Part shown: positions 25,858 through 33,419 of the stretch, piece after piece | How positions within the stretch are numbered: position 1 is the first letter of the stretch | Layout of the letters: every line of letters starts with the position of its first letter | Origin: Hyphomicrobiales bacterium | GTDB lineage: Bacteria > Pseudomonadota > Alphaproteobacteria > Rhizobiales > Rhizobiaceae | Assembly: GCA_900470805.1 (NCBI GenBank) | Contig: UCCA01000025.1 | Location: 31,058-86,567 of the forward strand | Direction of reading: 5' to 3' | DNA length: 55,510 nt | Notes under the pieces: model-generated | What the model saw: only the letters and a program-made list of their open reading frames with translations | Told to the model about the DNA's origin: nothing | Databases searched by the model: none | Translations under genes and position numbers: made by a program

Positions 25858-26829
25858 CTAACGCTCCTTGGTATAGGGTACGCCGCCGGCCTTCGGCGGG
25901 ATGGCTTTCCCGATGAAGCCGGCCAGAAGCACGCAGGTGAGGATATAGGGCAGCGCCTGGAAAACCTGCACCGGCACTTCGCCGATCAAAGGAACCGGCT
26001 TGCCCTGCATGAAGTTGCCGAGCGCATCGAGGAAGCCGAACAGCAGGCAGGCGAACATCACGGGCACCGGCTTCCATTTGGCGAAGACGAGCGCGGCGAG
26101 CGCGATATAGCCCTTGCCCGCCGACATGTCCTTGATGAAGGCCGCAGACTGCGCGATCGCCAGATAGGTGCCGGCGAAGCCGCAGAGGATGCCGGCGCAG
26201 ATGACGGCGCGGTAGCGCAGCCAAGTCACCGAGATGCCGGCCGTATCGACCGCGCCCGGGTTTTCGCCGACGGCGCGCATGCGCAGGCCGAAGCGCGTCC
26301 GGTAAAGGATCCACCACGAGAGCGGCACGGCAAGGAAGGCGAGGTAGGTCAGGATGTTGTTGCCTGAGATGACGTTGGCATAGAGCGGCCCGAGGATCGG
26401 CACCTCGCGCATGGCGTCCGCGCCCGGCAGCGTGATCGGCGTGAAGCGCGCTTCCGGCGAAAGCTGCGGCGAACGCCCACCCTGGCCGAACCACGCCTGG
26501 CCGAGCACGATGGTGATGCCGGCCACGAAGAAGTTGATGGCGACGCCCGAGATGATCTGGTTGCCGCGATTGGTGATCGAGGCGAAGCCGTGCACGAAGC
26601 TCAGCGCCACCGAGCAGGCGATACCGGCACAAAGTCCCGCCCAGGGCGATCCCGTGAGATAGGCGACGCAGGCGGCGGCAAACGCCGATCCCAGCATCTT
26701 GCCCTCGAGCCCGATGTCGAAGATGCCGGCGCGTTCGGAAAACAGCCCGGCCAGCGCCGTGAAGATCAGCGGGATCGACAGGCGGATGGTGGAGCTCAGA
26801 ACGCTGATGAAGATGTCGTAGTAATCCAT
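25858..26829 (-). CDS. Nucleoside ABC transporter permease (NupQ/BmpC type)
   Basis: This 323-residue permease has about ten helices in the form of the branched-chain/sugar permease family. Features are LIFTALAGLFSERAGIFDIGLEGKM at the N-terminus and GENPGAVDTAGISV (coupling loop) in the second half. Paired with the upstream permease it forms the channel for nucleosides bound by the BMP protein. It is followed after 4 bases by cdd. Exact nucleoside range is inference from the salvage genes. Confidence 0.88.
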   Translation of the reverse strand: MDYYDIFISVLSSTIRLSIPLIFTALAGLFSERAGIFDIGLEGKMLGSAFAAACVAYLTGSPWAGLCAGIACSVALSFVHGFASITNRGNQIISGVAINFFVAGITIVLGQAWFGQGGRSPQLSPEARFTPITLPGADAMREVPILGPLYANVISGNNILTYLAFLAVPLSWWILYRTRFGLRMRAVGENPGAVDTAGISVTWLRYRAVICAGILCGFAGTYLAIAQSAAFIKDMSAGKGYIALAALVFAKWKPVPVMFACLLFGFLDALGNFMQGKPVPLIGEVPVQVFQALPYILTCVLLAGFIGKAIPPKAGGVPYTKER

Positions 26830-26840
26830 CGTCGCGCTCC

Positions 26841-27944
26841 TTACGCCCGCTTGAACTGTTGGTAGAGGCGAACCATGGCCGGTCGGTACATGTACTCAAG
26901 CGCGCCGGCGAACAGGATGACCAGACCCTGGATGACCAGGATCATCTCGCGGGTGATATTCGGCATCTCGAACGAGATCCAGTCGCCCCCCTGGTAGAGG
27001 ATACCGAACAGGATGGCCGACAGCACGATCCCCACGGGATGATTGCGGCCCATCAGCGACACGGCGATACCGACGAAGCCGGCACCGCCGACGAACTCCA
27101 CCTGCAGGCGGGCCGACGAGCCCATGACGGGGTTGAGCGCCATCATGCCGGCCAGCGCGCCCGACAGCAGCATGGCGATGATGACGATGCGCGCATAGGG
27201 AATACCGGCATAGGCCGCCGCACTTGGGCTGACGCCGAGCGTGCGCATCTCGAAGCCGAGCTTGGTGCGCCAGATCAGCACCCAGACGAACCAGGCGGCA
27301 ACAAGCGCGATGATGAAGGAAACGTTGAACGGTGCCGCCCCAAGCTTGGCGCCGAACATGTCCATCACCCAGCCGAGCTTCGGTAGCTGACCGCCATCGA
27401 GGAAGGTGCGCGTCTCCGGCGCCATCTTGCCCGGCACGATCAGCACGTGCACCAAGAGATAGACCATCAGCGCCGCGCCGATATAGTTGAACATGATGGT
27501 GGTGATGACGATATGGCTGCCGCGCTTGGCCTGCAGGAAGGCTGGCACGAGCGCCCATGCCGCGCCGAATAGCCCGGCGCCGATGACCGCCACCGGCATC
27601 GTCACGTACCACGGCACATACTTGTCGAGCGCCAGCGCTACCAGCGCGCAGCCTAGGCCGCCGAGATAGGCCTGTCCCTCGGAGCCGATGTTGAACAGCC
27701 CGGCATGGATGGCGACCGCCACCGACAGCCCGGTGAAGATGAAGCTGGTGGCGTAGTAGAGCGTAAAGCCGATGCCTTCGCCGCTGCCGAGCGCGCCTTC
27801 GATCAGAAGCGATAGCGCCCCCAGCGGGCTTTCGCCGATCAGCCAGACCACGAAGCCGGAGAGCAGGAAGGCGGTGAGGAGATTGAGGATCGGGATCAGG
27901 CCGTAATTGATCCATTTGGGCAGGGAGACGGATGCTGTGCTCAT
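26841..27944 (-). CDS. Nucleoside ABC transporter permease (NupP/BmpB type)
   Basis: This 367-residue multi-helix permease carries GLFNIGSEGQAYLGGLG and LGVSPSAAAYAGIPY, landmarks of the nucleoside branch of sugar-type permeases. The ATG at 27944 is chosen because GAGG lies about 6 bases upstream; an in-frame codon at 27962 would overlap the ATPase gene by 11 bases. It is the longer of the two permeases, as in known nup operons. Confidence 0.88.
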   Translation of the reverse strand: MSTASVSLPKWINYGLIPILNLLTAFLLSGFVVWLIGESPLGALSLLIEGALGSGEGIGFTLYYATSFIFTGLSVAVAIHAGLFNIGSEGQAYLGGLGCALVALALDKYVPWYVTMPVAVIGAGLFGAAWALVPAFLQAKRGSHIVITTIMFNYIGAALMVYLLVHVLIVPGKMAPETRTFLDGGQLPKLGWVMDMFGAKLGAAPFNVSFIIALVAAWFVWVLIWRTKLGFEMRTLGVSPSAAAYAGIPYARIVIIAMLLSGALAGMMALNPVMGSSARLQVEFVGGAGFVGIAVSLMGRNHPVGIVLSAILFGILYQGGDWISFEMPNITREMILVIQGLVILFAGALEYMYRPAMVRLYQQFKRA

Positions 27945-27951
27945 GAAGGCC

Positions 27952-29463
27952 TCACGCGGCAATGCCGGCCATCATCAGGCCGAGGGTCTGTTCACCGGCA
28001 TCGGGCGTCTTCTCGCCGACGACGTGGCCGGCGAACATGACAAGGATACGGTCTGAAAGGGCGCGGATTTCGTCGAGTTCGACGGAGACGAGCAGGATCG
28101 CCTTGCCCGCGTCGCGCATCTCGATGATCCGGCGGTGGATGAATTCGATGGCGCCGATATCGACGCCGCGGGTCGGCTGGCCGATGATCAGCGCCGTCGG
28201 GTCGCGCTCGATCTCGCGGGCAACAACGATCTTCTGCTGGTTGCCGCCTGAGAAATTGGCGGTCTTCAGCCGCGGGTTCGGCGGCCGGATGTCGTATTTC
28301 TCGATCTTCTCCATCGCGTCCTTGCGAATGGCGTCGAGGTCGAGCAGCGGGCCCTTGCTGTACTGAGGATTGCGGTGATAGCCGAGCACCGAGTTCTCGT
28401 ATTCCTCGAACTTCAGCACCAGCCCCATATGGTGCCGGTCCTCGGGGATATGCGCCAGCCCGAGTTCGCGCAGCCGCGCCGGGCTCGCCTTGTCGATCGT
28501 CTGGCCGTCGAGCAGGATCTCGCCCGAATGCGGCTTGCGGATCCCCGCGATCGCTTCCAGGAGCTCAGACTGTCCGTTGCCGGCCACACCCGCGACGCCG
28601 ACGATCTCGCCGGCGCGCACGTCGAACGAGACGTTGTCGACCATCACGACGCCGCGATCGTCCTTCACCGTCAGGTTCTTCACCGACAGGATGACCTTGC
28701 CGGGATTGGCCTCGCCCTTCTGCACGCGCAGCAGCACGCGGCGACCCACCATCAGCTCGGCCAGTTCCTCGACCGTCGTTTCCGCCGTCTTGCGCGTCGC
28801 CACCATCTCGCCGCGGCGCATGACAGATACCGTATCGGTGATCGCCATGATCTCGCGCAGCTTGTGGGTGATGAGGATGACGGTCTTGCCCTGGTCGCGC
28901 AGCACTTTCAGGATGCGGAACAGGTGATCGGCTTCCGCAGGCGTCAGCACGCCCGTGGGCTCGTCGAGGATCAGGATCTCGGCGCCGCGATACATGGCCT
29001 TCAGGATTTCAACGCGCTGCTGCAGGCCGACCGGGAGCTGCTCGATCAGCGCGTCCGGGTTGACCTCGAGGCCGTATTCCTTTTCCAGCCGTTTCAGTTC
29101 GGCACGGGCCGATGCCACGCCACGAGCGAGCAAGGCTCCGCCCTCGGCGCCGAGCATGATGTTCTCGAGCACCGTGAAATTATCGACCAGCATGAAGTGC
29201 TGGTGCACCATGCCGATGCCGGTGGCGATCGCCGCCTGGCTGTCCTTGATGGTCACGGCTTGGCCGTTGACCCGGATCTCGCCTTGGTCGGCATGATAGA
29301 AACCGTAGATGATCGACATCAGCGTCGATTTCCCGGCGCCGTTTTCCCCGATGATGCCGTGGATCGTGCCCTTGGCGACGGTGAGGTTGATGTCTTTGTT
29401 GGCGTGGACGGCACCGAATTTCTTGTCGATGCCCACAAGTTCGATAGCGGGCGTGTCAGTCAC
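27952..29463 (-). CDS. Nucleoside ABC transporter ATPase (NupO type)
   Basis: A 503-residue protein with two fused ABC ATPase domains, as in sugar-type and BMP-type importers. Domain 1 has Walker A GENGAGKST and the signature LPVGLQQRVEI followed by LILDEPTGVL. Domain 2 has a degenerate Walker A (GVAGNGQSE) and the signature FSGGNQQKIVVA. Only the first site is expected to be fully catalytic. The gene is separated from the binding-protein gene by a terminator-like hairpin. Confidence 0.92.
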   Translation of the reverse strand: MTDTPAIELVGIDKKFGAVHANKDINLTVAKGTIHGIIGENGAGKSTLMSIIYGFYHADQGEIRVNGQAVTIKDSQAAIATGIGMVHQHFMLVDNFTVLENIMLGAEGGALLARGVASARAELKRLEKEYGLEVNPDALIEQLPVGLQQRVEILKAMYRGAEILILDEPTGVLTPAEADHLFRILKVLRDQGKTVILITHKLREIMAITDTVSVMRRGEMVATRKTAETTVEELAELMVGRRVLLRVQKGEANPGKVILSVKNLTVKDDRGVVMVDNVSFDVRAGEIVGVAGVAGNGQSELLEAIAGIRKPHSGEILLDGQTIDKASPARLRELGLAHIPEDRHHMGLVLKFEEYENSVLGYHRNPQYSKGPLLDLDAIRKDAMEKIEKYDIRPPNPRLKTANFSGGNQQKIVVAREIERDPTALIIGQPTRGVDIGAIEFIHRRIIEMRDAGKAILLVSVELDEIRALSDRILVMFAGHVVGEKTPDAGEQTLGLMMAGIAA

Positions 29464-29484
29464 GGGAGGCTCCAGATACGAAAA

Positions 29485-29518
29485 GGGCGTATGGCGAAAT
29501 CAATTCAGCCATACGCCC
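29485..29518 (-). terminator. Hairpin between binding-protein and ATPase genes
   Basis: An 11-bp perfect stem (GGGCGTATGGC / GCCATACGCCC) with a 12-base loop is followed by TTTT on the minus strand. It lies 15 bases after the BMP stop and 21 bases before the ATPase start. It probably lets most transcripts stop after the binding-protein gene, raising binding-protein level over the membrane parts. Confidence 0.75.
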
Positions 29519-29533
29519 AATTTCAAGCGCGGA

Positions 29534-30526
29534 TCACTTCGGGCAGGCGTTGTCCGATGTGTAATCGTGAACCTTGACGGTGCCAGCGATGATGTCGGCC
29601 TTGGCCTTTTCGACGGCGGCCAGCATTTCAGGCGTGATCAGCGCCTTGTTGTGCTCGTCGATCGCGGCCGAAACGCCGTCTTCCTTGACGCCGAGCGACT
29701 GCACGCCGCCGGTGAACTTGTCGGCCTTGGTGTCGGCATAGGCGTTGTAGACCGCGAGATCGACGCGCTTGACCATCGAGGTCAGGACCGAGCCCGGATG
29801 CAGGTAGTTCTGGTTCGAATCGACGCCGATCGAGAACTTCTTGTTGTCGGCAGCCGTCTGCAGCACGCCGAGGCCGGTGGCGCCGGCTGCCGCGTAGATC
29901 ACGTCCGCGCCCTGGTCGATCTGGTTCTTGGTCAGCTCGCCGCCGCGAACCGGGTCGTTCCAGGCCGCGCCCGTGGTGCCGGTCATGTTCTGGAACACTT
30001 CGGCGTCGGCCTTGACCGAGCGTGCGCCCTGTTCGTAGCCGCATTCGAACTTGCGGATCAGCGGAATGTCCATGCCGCCGACGAAGCCGACCTTGCCTGT
30101 TTTCGATGCCAAGCCGGCGAGAACGCCGACGAGGTAGGAACCTTCTTCTTCCTTGTAGACGACCGAGCGGACATTCGGCTTGTCGACGACGGCGTCGACG
30201 ATGATGAACTTGGTATCAGGGAATTCGGCTGCGACCTTCTCGATCGCCGAGGTCCAGGCGAAGGACACGGCAACCACCGGGTTGAAGCCGCGGCTTGCGA
30301 AGTTGCGGATCGCCTGCTCGCCCTGGGTGTCGCCTGTTGGTTCGAAGTCGCGGTAGGCGATACCGGTTTCCTTCTTGAACTTTTCGGCGCCGTTATAGGC
30401 GGCTTCGTTGAACGACTTGTCGAACTTCCCGCCGGTGCCGTAGACCAGTGCCGGCTTGACGTCGGCAGCAAGCGCCGTCGTGGACATGGCAGCCACGGCA
30501 AGGAGAGAGAGAAGGGATTTTTTCAT
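29534..30526 (-). CDS. BMP family nucleoside-binding protein of ABC importer
   Basis: A 330-residue periplasmic solute-binding protein with a signal peptide (cleavage near ALA-AD). It has no lipobox Cys, so it is soluble rather than a lipoprotein. The Bmp/Med family fold shows in YGTGGKFDKSFNEAAYNG, IIVDAVVDKPNVRSVVYKEEE and GKVGFVGGMDIP. In this family the ligands are purine and pyrimidine nucleosides, which fits the downstream salvage enzymes. It is the first gene of the leftward operon. Confidence 0.92.
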   Translation of the reverse strand: MKKSLLSLLAVAAMSTTALAADVKPALVYGTGGKFDKSFNEAAYNGAEKFKKETGIAYRDFEPTGDTQGEQAIRNFASRGFNPVVAVSFAWTSAIEKVAAEFPDTKFIIVDAVVDKPNVRSVVYKEEEGSYLVGVLAGLASKTGKVGFVGGMDIPLIRKFECGYEQGARSVKADAEVFQNMTGTTGAAWNDPVRGGELTKNQIDQGADVIYAAAGATGLGVLQTAADNKKFSIGVDSNQNYLHPGSVLTSMVKRVDLAVYNAYADTKADKFTGGVQSLGVKEDGVSAAIDEHNKALITPEMLAAVEKAKADIIAGTVKVHDYTSDNACPK

Positions 30527-30892
30527 TGTGCAGCCCTGTTGTTGCTATTCGTTAGGGGTCCTCCCGCAAGCCCGTTTTCAGGCATGTCTGCGGAACCACC
30601 GACCTCCCCCCGGAGGCCTGGCTTCGCGCATCCTTGCATGGCTAAAAAGAAAACTCACTAGAAATTTTTCGGCTGGTAAAGATTTGCCGCTCCTGCCGAA
30701 AAACCTGCCAAGGCTGCGATTTTTTGCGCAGAGTCACGCGTCGGTTGCGGTTTTTCTAGTCAATCGTGGTCGCGAGGAGCCGCGCAGCGGCCCGATATCG
30801 ATGCCGCCCATATCAGGCTCAAAGCCCGTCCGCTGACCAATCGTCGTGGCATCCGAGACCGAAAGCTGAACGCCATCCGCGCATTCTCGCCG
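30527..30892. other. Intergenic region upstream of the BMP operon
   Basis: This 366-base gap lies between the BMP gene start and the end of the small membrane-protein gene. It must contain the promoter of the nucleoside operon. I see a short stem CCTCC-CCCC-GGAGG (30603-30616) about 80 bases before the start and a TTGACT hexamer (complement 30758-30763), but no convincing -10 partner, operator or riboswitch. No coding frame is credible. Confidence 0.45.
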
Positions 30893-31210
30893 TCAGGCCG
30901 CGAAGCGACCGGCCACCGGCGGCTTCTTGTAACCCGCCATCCACAACAGCAGCGACAGCACCAGGAACACGGCGAAAGCCGGCTGCATCATCAGCCACTG
31001 GAACGCCAGCGTATAGAAGCGTGGATGGATGTAATAGGCGATGGTCGATTGCAACGCTTCGAAGGAGGAGGCGCTCATGTCCTGCCACGCGTCGCCCATC
31101 GGCGTGATCACCACCCCGGATGCCGCCACCGACTGGATCGAATCCACTGTCCCGGCGATCACCGCCACAGCCAGTGCCACAAGGCTCGCCAAACGCAAAA
31201 GGAAACGCAT
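30893..31210 (-). CDS. Small membrane protein of unknown function
   Basis: A 105-residue protein with an N-terminal helix (FLLRLASLVALAVAVIAGTV) and a C-terminal helix (AFAVFLVLSLLLWMAGY), with a soluble stretch of about 45 residues between them, presumably outside. A GGAGAGA lies just before the ATG at 31210; the longer frame start upstream lacks this. I do not recognise the family beyond rhizobial hypothetical proteins. It stands alone between the BMP operon and tRNA-Ser. Confidence 0.7.
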   Translation of the reverse strand: MRFLLRLASLVALAVAVIAGTVDSIQSVAASGVVITPMGDAWQDMSASSFEALQSTIAYYIHPRFYTLAFQWLMMQPAFAVFLVLSLLLWMAGYKKPPVAGRFAA

Positions 31211-31358
31211 TACTCTCTCCGCACCGATGTCGGGACATATTCCCGGCCAGCCGCGCCATTCTCCACCTGAAACGACAATAGGTCTCCGGATGTGGAACCG
31301 CAATGGCGGGCTTTCCCGCACTTTTGCTGGAAGAAGTCAAAAAACTGTTAGATTTAGG

Positions 31359-31386
31359 TTGATCGCGGAAAATTCATCGGTATATA
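31359..31386 (+). promoter_or_regulatory. Candidate promoter of tRNA-Ser
   Basis: TTGATC and TATATA hexamers are spaced by 16 bases and end 47 bases before the tRNA gene, a good sigma-70-type fit in an AT-rich stretch. Confidence 0.55.
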
Positions 31387-31433
31387 TCGCGCCGTTCCAA
31401 TGATTTGCATCTGACGATGCGGATCGATAGCAA

Positions 31434-31523
31434 GGACAGGTGGCCGAGTGGTTTAAGGCGCACGCCTGGAACGCGTGTGTGCGTGAAAGCGTACCGTGGG
31501 TTCGAATCCCACCTTGTCCGCCA
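31434..31523 (+). tRNA. tRNA-Ser (anticodon GGA)
   Basis: A 90-base class II tRNA including an encoded CCA. The acceptor GGACAGG pairs with CTTGTCC, the D arm begins GCCGAGTGG, and the anticodon stem CACGC/GCGTG encloses loop CTGGAAC with anticodon GGA at 31468-31470 (reads UCC and UCU). A long variable arm (TGTGCGTGAAAGCGTACC) follows, and the T arm is GTGGG-TTCGAAT-CCCAC. The long variable arm and anticodon both say serine. The 3' end borders a lower-GC islet. Confidence 0.96.
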
Positions 31524-31582
31524 TTTCCCCAATTTGGTTTCTGCAGCAATTTGCCTTTCTAAGCCCGTGAAGACGTGGACGT

Positions 31583-32341
31583 TCACGCGTGGCTTGGATG
31601 CACTGGGGCAACTTCATCGACGCCGCGCCAATAGCGCAGACCGGTGGCGTCGGCGACAAGGGGGTCGGCGGTATAAATCGGTGCGCCGCGGGCGTTGAGG
31701 TGTTGAAGGATGCGAAGGTCCATCTGCATGTGCAGCCTGTTCAGTCCTGCGTTGTTGTAGGCATGTCCTTTGGAACTGGGATCGATGCCGGTGATCACCA
31801 CGGCGGGCGCCTTGTGATACAGGGCGAATAACACCGCGTTGACCCCGTTCGAGACCTTGGCATCAGCACTTAACTCGACCGTCAACTGGCCTGCGGCTCT
31901 ATCGAGAAGCGCCATTCGCTCATAGCGGTCGACGATATAAAGGCTGTCGTAGCCATAATCGAACTTTCTCAAGCCGCGCTCCAGGCGCTCTCGGTCCCTT
32001 TTTCGCCAGAGGAAAACGAACAGCGCCTTCGTCCTGTGGCCCTGCAAGACGCGCCGCACCTCATTGGCATTGTGCGTATCGCCTTCTACCTGATTGAACA
32101 TCATGAAAGTGATGTCTGGAACGTCGATGCCCCACCGCGATGTAACGGCTTGGGATCCGTTGACGGTGATGAAGGAATAGGTCCGGTCGATACCGATGGG
32201 CTTATGGGCGACCGGCGCTGATCCGACAACCACAACCGGGCCTCCGAAGTTGACGGGAGACGATGGCGGTTTTGGTTGTGTTATGTAATACTTCAGCGTC
32301 CGATAGAAACTTATCCTCAATTCTGAAAGATTTATCAGCAT
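31583..32341 (-). CDS. Orphan protein, possibly glycosyltransferase/DUF115-like
   Basis: A 252-residue protein with no signal peptide. A Rossmann-like beginning, VVVVGSAPVAH (about 36-46), is followed by YSFITVNGSQAVTSRWGIDVPDITF. The C-terminal half has AVVITGIDPSSKGHAYN and the RILQHLNARGAPIYTADPL segment. The pattern (nucleotide-binding GS.P loop, then an N-G position, then a later ITGID) recalls sialyltransferase-like or DUF115-type enzymes acting on surface sugars, but I am not sure. Base composition looks lower in GC than its neighbours. It is divergent from an acyltransferase gene and lies 59 bases from tRNA-Ser. Confidence 0.65.
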   Translation of the reverse strand: MLINLSELRISFYRTLKYYITQPKPPSSPVNFGGPVVVVGSAPVAHKPIGIDRTYSFITVNGSQAVTSRWGIDVPDITFMMFNQVEGDTHNANEVRRVLQGHRTKALFVFLWRKRDRERLERGLRKFDYGYDSLYIVDRYERMALLDRAAGQLTVELSADAKVSNGVNAVLFALYHKAPAVVITGIDPSSKGHAYNNAGLNRLHMQMDLRILQHLNARGAPIYTADPLVADATGLRYWRGVDEVAPVHPSHA

Positions 32342-32600
32342 TGATTGCCCGCGTTTCTCAGTTTCCCGCAGCTAAACTCATATGAACACAAGTGGTTCCT
32401 CGGCTCAAGCACCTTAAGGATTCGGTTCGACTCCAATGACGGTGTCGAGGTGCGCTGTCGGCGAAATCGTAGACTTGACATGTCCAGTCGCGACGGTTTC
32501 TATCTCGCGATAGACTGGGAGGGATCATGCCGCGGCAATCGGGCTTCATCGCTTGGAATTCAAGACATGACATCGCCTGCCGGGTCGCAGAGGCCATGCT

Positions 32601-33146
32601 GTGAACTTCGGACGCCTGGTCAAACTCCGTTGGCTGTTCTCCCGTCGATCCGTGACAATCGGACGAAAACCGAAACTGAAAAATTGGCTGCGGCTGCGCG
32701 TTCGAAACGGCAGTGTCCGTGCGGGCGATCGGCTATCGACCCGATGCGGCGTGATCCTGGATGCCCAGACTGGCCACATCAGGATCGGCAATGATGTATC
32801 GATAAACGATTACTCCATCTTGCTCGGACACGGCGGCATCGAGATAGGTGACAACGTCCGGATCGCTGCCCACGTGGTGATATCGTCCTTCGAGCACGGC
32901 TTTGATGACCCCTCGATGCCGATCCGGCTGCAGCCGCTCACCAAGAAAAAGGTCGTCATCGGCGATGATGTCTGGATTGGCGCCGGGGCGAAGATACTGG
33001 CGGGATCGCGGATCGCACGCGGGTGCGTCATTGGCGCGAATTCGGTGCTGAAAGGCGCCACGGTTCCGTTCGGTGTTTACGTCGGCTCCCCGGCGCGCTT
33101 GATCAAGGTACGCGGCAGATCACCGGATGAGACAACGCCGGCATAG
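32601..33146 (+). CDS. Left-handed beta-helix (hexapeptide) acyltransferase
   Basis: A 181-residue cytoplasmic acyl/acetyltransferase of the hexapeptide-repeat family. Repeats such as IRIGNDVSINDYS, IEIGDNVRIAAHVVIS and VVIGDDVWIGAGAKIL form the beta-helix, and the catalytic-type His is in SSFEHGFDDPS. The C-terminus, GVYVGSPARLIKVRG, is typical of sugar O-acetyltransferases such as those of polysaccharide clusters. The start is GTG, with AGAGG 7 bases before it. With the divergent glycosyltransferase-like gene it may modify a surface glycan; the acceptor is unknown. Confidence 0.88.
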   Translation: MNFGRLVKLRWLFSRRSVTIGRKPKLKNWLRLRVRNGSVRAGDRLSTRCGVILDAQTGHIRIGNDVSINDYSILLGHGGIEIGDNVRIAAHVVISSFEHGFDDPSMPIRLQPLTKKKVVIGDDVWIGAGAKILAGSRIARGCVIGANSVLKGATVPFGVYVGSPARLIKVRGRSPDETTPA

Positions 33147-33152
33147 CCAGGC

Positions 33153-33314
33153 ATGGGAGCGCGGGGCCACGCTACCAAGTTCTCCGTCATGCCCTTCTCA
33201 ATTTCAATGGCGCTCGTCTCGGTTATGGCGCCGGCGCAGGTTGCCGCCCCCGCATCCCTCTTGCGTCACCGCCAATATCCTGTAAACGCAGCGGCGGAAC
33301 GCGACTGCCGTTAA
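33153..33314 (+). CDS. Possible small exported peptide
   Basis: An open frame of 53 codons directly after the acyltransferase stop (7 bases). It reads as a basic start, a hydrophobic core (FSISMALVSVMAP) and a signal-peptidase-like AQVAA, then a short Arg-rich tail ending DCR. No clear ribosome-binding site is visible, and it may be chance. It is too short for usual gene finders. I do not recognise it. Confidence 0.25.
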   Translation: MGARGHATKFSVMPFSISMALVSVMAPAQVAAPASLLRHRQYPVNAAAERDCR

Positions 33315-33419
33315 CTTTAGAACGGGGTCGGGCGGCAGATTGACGTCACGCTGCTGCCACGAGATCACGTGGCCGTTCTTTCACCCGATAATCCGACATG
33401 CGATCCGCCTTCAGGCGCC

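Noticed and set aside
30527..30892. Purine-type riboswitch or leader RNA before the BMP gene
   Set aside because: No conserved three-way-junction core or long stem could be recognised; only a 5-bp GC stem is present.
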